Below are positions 23,865 through 25,117 of a DNA stretch of 25,117 nucleotides, one piece after another. Source of the stretch: CAZBDU01 sp964490725 (GTDB taxonomy: Bacteria > Spirochaetota > Spirochaetia > SZUA-6 > DRHE01); assembly GCA_964490725.1 (NCBI GenBank), contig CAZBDU010000083.1:1-25117 (forward strand). The letters are read 5' to 3'. Each line of letters begins with the position of its first letter. Within the stretch, counting starts at the first letter, position 1. Made by a program: the position numbers and the translations under genes. The notes beneath the pieces are model-generated. The model was not told the origin of the DNA. It saw only the letters and a list, made by a program, of their open reading frames with translations, and did not search any database.

Positions 23865-24073
23865 CGGCCCCAGGGTGTAGCCGAACGCGGAGCCTGCCTG
23901 AATGTTGGTGGCGAAGTTGCCCGGATCGATATAGGCGACACTGGCGATAAAGGCGGGCCCCAGAAAGGGCGGGAAGCGCTTCAAGGGGTTCCGCGGCCGG
24001 GTCCCGTCCAGGACCGCTTCCGCCGCCGTGACGGTGCGCTCGTCGCGCCGCGGCCGCTCTGCTCTGCCTTCGC

Positions 24074-25117
24074 TCACCCGCGACCTCCCCTGCGCTGCGC
24101 GCGCGGGGCCCCGTCTCCCGAGACCAGCCGCGCCAGATCGGAGGCCACCGCCGCCAGCCTGGAGCCCGCCGCGCAGGCCAGGTAGCGGCCGCTCCACTCG
24201 GGGGCGAACTGCTCCAGAAAGCGGCGCAGATCCGAGAGCTGGGGAAAGTGCTCCCCCAACCGGTAGATCGTGCGGGAAAGCGCTTGCGCCCAGCTCATCT
24301 CACCCCACTCGCCGGGCGTGGCCGCCGGGGCTATGCCCAGGTCGAGCCACCGGTGCCCCGCCTCTTTGGTCCAGAGCAGAAGCTTCGCCACAAGGTAATC
24401 CATGATCTCTGCCGGCGCCTGCGGCAAGTGACGCAGCACCACCAGGGCGGCTTCCCGCCGCTGCCCGTCCAGCGCGACGCAGGCATAGGCGATGAGGCGC
24501 CCCGAGCGCCGGACCACCGCCACCGGCAGGTGGCTGAGATACCCTTCGCTCACGGGAGCCGCGGCGGCCGCCCTGTTCTGCCGGGAGGCCTCGGCCTGCC
24601 AGGCCGCGCCCACCGCCTGCAGCTCCGCCCGCAGGCGGGCGTAGGCGCCGGTGGAAATCACCTCCAGCTCCGCGCCGGCGCCTTCCATGGACGCCACCGC
24701 CCGTCCCACCGACCCGTCTCCGCACCGCTGCAGCGAGAACGGCGGAAGCGGCACGCGGGCCTGCTCCCCCACCAGGAGCGCGGCGAATCCCATCTCCCGA
24801 TACACGGCCAGACTCTCCTGGCTCAGACCGCAGAACACCGCCCGTCCTCCCTGTCTGTCCGCCAGGTCACGGAAGTCCGCGATGATCGAGCGCCACCCGC
24901 TCCGCGGTCCGGCCGGCTCGCCGGCGGCCACCAGGCTGCCGCCGGAGGGGGCGTACACCAGGAAGGACCGCCCCCCCGGGCCCGCCAGCAGCCGCCCGCC
25001 GTCCAGAAGAGCCAGCCGTGACTGCGCCGCCGGGAGCCGCGGCAGGATCGCTTCCAGATCCTCCGGCGCCAGAGGTCCGGCCGAAGCGCGCCGCGCCCGC
25101 AGCAGGAGCACGAGCCC
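24074..25117 (-). CDS. MprF-like protein, C-terminal DUF2156 aminoacyltransferase domain (partial at right edge)
   Basis: At least 347 aa are inside the window and the frame is open to the edge. The domain resembles the cytoplasmic C-terminal part of MprF, which transfers lysine or alanine from tRNA to phosphatidylglycerol. Recognisable stretches are FLVYAPSGGSLVAAGEP, FCGLSQESLAVYREMGF, LSHLPVAVVRRSGRLIAYA, IMDYLVAKLLLWTKEAGHRW followed by LDLGIAP, and RFLEQFAPEWSGRYLA. A GTG at 25111 could start it, but the sequence before the domain (GLVLLLRARR) looks like the end of a membrane helix, so a longer gene with an N-terminal membrane domain beyond the window is more likely. DUF2156 proteins without lipid lysylation activity exist, so substrate is open. 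Its stop overlaps the NRAMP remnant start (GTGA). Confidence 0.85.
   Translation of the reverse strand, partial: GLVLLLRARRASAGPLAPEDLEAILPRLPAAQSRLALLDGGRLLAGPGGRSFLVYAPSGGSLVAAGEPAGPRSGWRSIIADFRDLADRQGGRAVFCGLSQESLAVYREMGFAALLVGEQARVPLPPFSLQRCGDGSVGRAVASMEGAGAELEVISTGAYARLRAELQAVGAAWQAEASRQNRAAAAAPVSEGYLSHLPVAVVRRSGRLIAYACVALDGQRREAALVVLRHLPQAPAEIMDYLVAKLLLWTKEAGHRWLDLGIAPAATPGEWGEMSWAQALSRTIYRLGEHFPQLSDLRRFLEQFAPEWSGRYLACAAGSRLAAVASDLARLVSGDGAPRAQRRGGRG

Larger units (their letters stand above)
23751..24077 (-). pseudogene. N-terminal remnant of an NRAMP (MntH-like) metal ion transporter
   Basis: The open frame from the GTG at 24077 encodes 108 aa. Residues about 30-69 are clearly the NRAMP N-terminus: RFPPFLGPAF, ASVAYIDPGNFATNIQAG and SAFGYTL, including the metal-binding DPGN motif (51-54) of helix 1. 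A full transporter has about 400-450 aa and 11-12 helices; here similarity stops after FGYTL, at about 23871, and the remaining 39 residues (PQPAEARLAW and onward) look like non-coding sequence read in frame. The frame ends at 23751 in a TGATG overlap with the EIIA start. The start is credible: GGGGAGG lies upstream and the GTG overlaps the MprF-like stop (GTGA). The gene is probably a deletion remnant, or the join is an assembly error. Confidence 0.8.

Noticed and set aside
1..25117. CRISPR arrays, tRNA or rRNA genes, insertion sequences, phage genes
   Set aside because: No regularly spaced repeats, no recognisable tRNA or rRNA sequence, and no transposase or integrase motifs were found; apart from short gaps, all DNA is accounted for by the listed genes.

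Overview
The window is gene-dense, GC-rich bacterial DNA with strong AGGAGG-type ribosome binding sites, several GTG or TTG starts and many 1-4 bp gene overlaps. It encodes menaquinone biosynthesis enzymes (menG, menA) and a complete proton-pumping NADH:quinone oxidoreductase, so the host is a respiring, menaquinone-using bacterium. I cannot name the phylum. Complex I is of the E. coli architecture: nuoC and nuoD are fused, and NuoG is 907 aa and keeps the N7 cluster cysteines.

Layout. Positions 1-3318 hold a GreA/GreB-family transcription factor (minus), a CPBP membrane protease (plus), menG (minus) and menA (plus). menG and menA are divergent from a short shared control region. Positions 3329-17739 are one 13-gene minus-strand operon in the order nuoA-B-CD-E-F-G-H-I-J-K-L-M-N. 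Its promoter region lies at about 17740-17870. Everything from there to the right edge is also on the minus strand. First comes a set of four genes (SMP-30/virginiamycin-lyase-like beta-propeller, DUF488, family I CoA-transferase, enoyl-CoA hydratase; 21674 down to 17898). Next is a three-gene unit of a PTS EIIA-like protein, a CPA-type cation/proton antiporter and a small protein with a PII-like fold pattern (23751 down to 21747). At the right edge are an N-terminal remnant of an NRAMP metal transporter and the C-terminal catalytic part of an MprF-like protein that runs off the window.

How the genes fit together. Complex I oxidises NADH, reduces quinone and pumps protons; MenA and MenG make the menaquinone it probably reduces. 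The CoA-transferase and enoyl-CoA hydratase point to short-chain acyl-CoA catabolism, which yields NADH. The antiporter could use the proton gradient to exchange cations, with the EIIA and PII-like proteins as candidate cytoplasmic regulators.

The most interesting items are the EIIA/antiporter/PII-like unit, the truncated NRAMP gene that ends next to two perfect GC-rich hairpins, a dyad embedded in the candidate nuo promoter, and residue changes at normally conserved sites in NuoF, NuoJ and the GreB-like factor.
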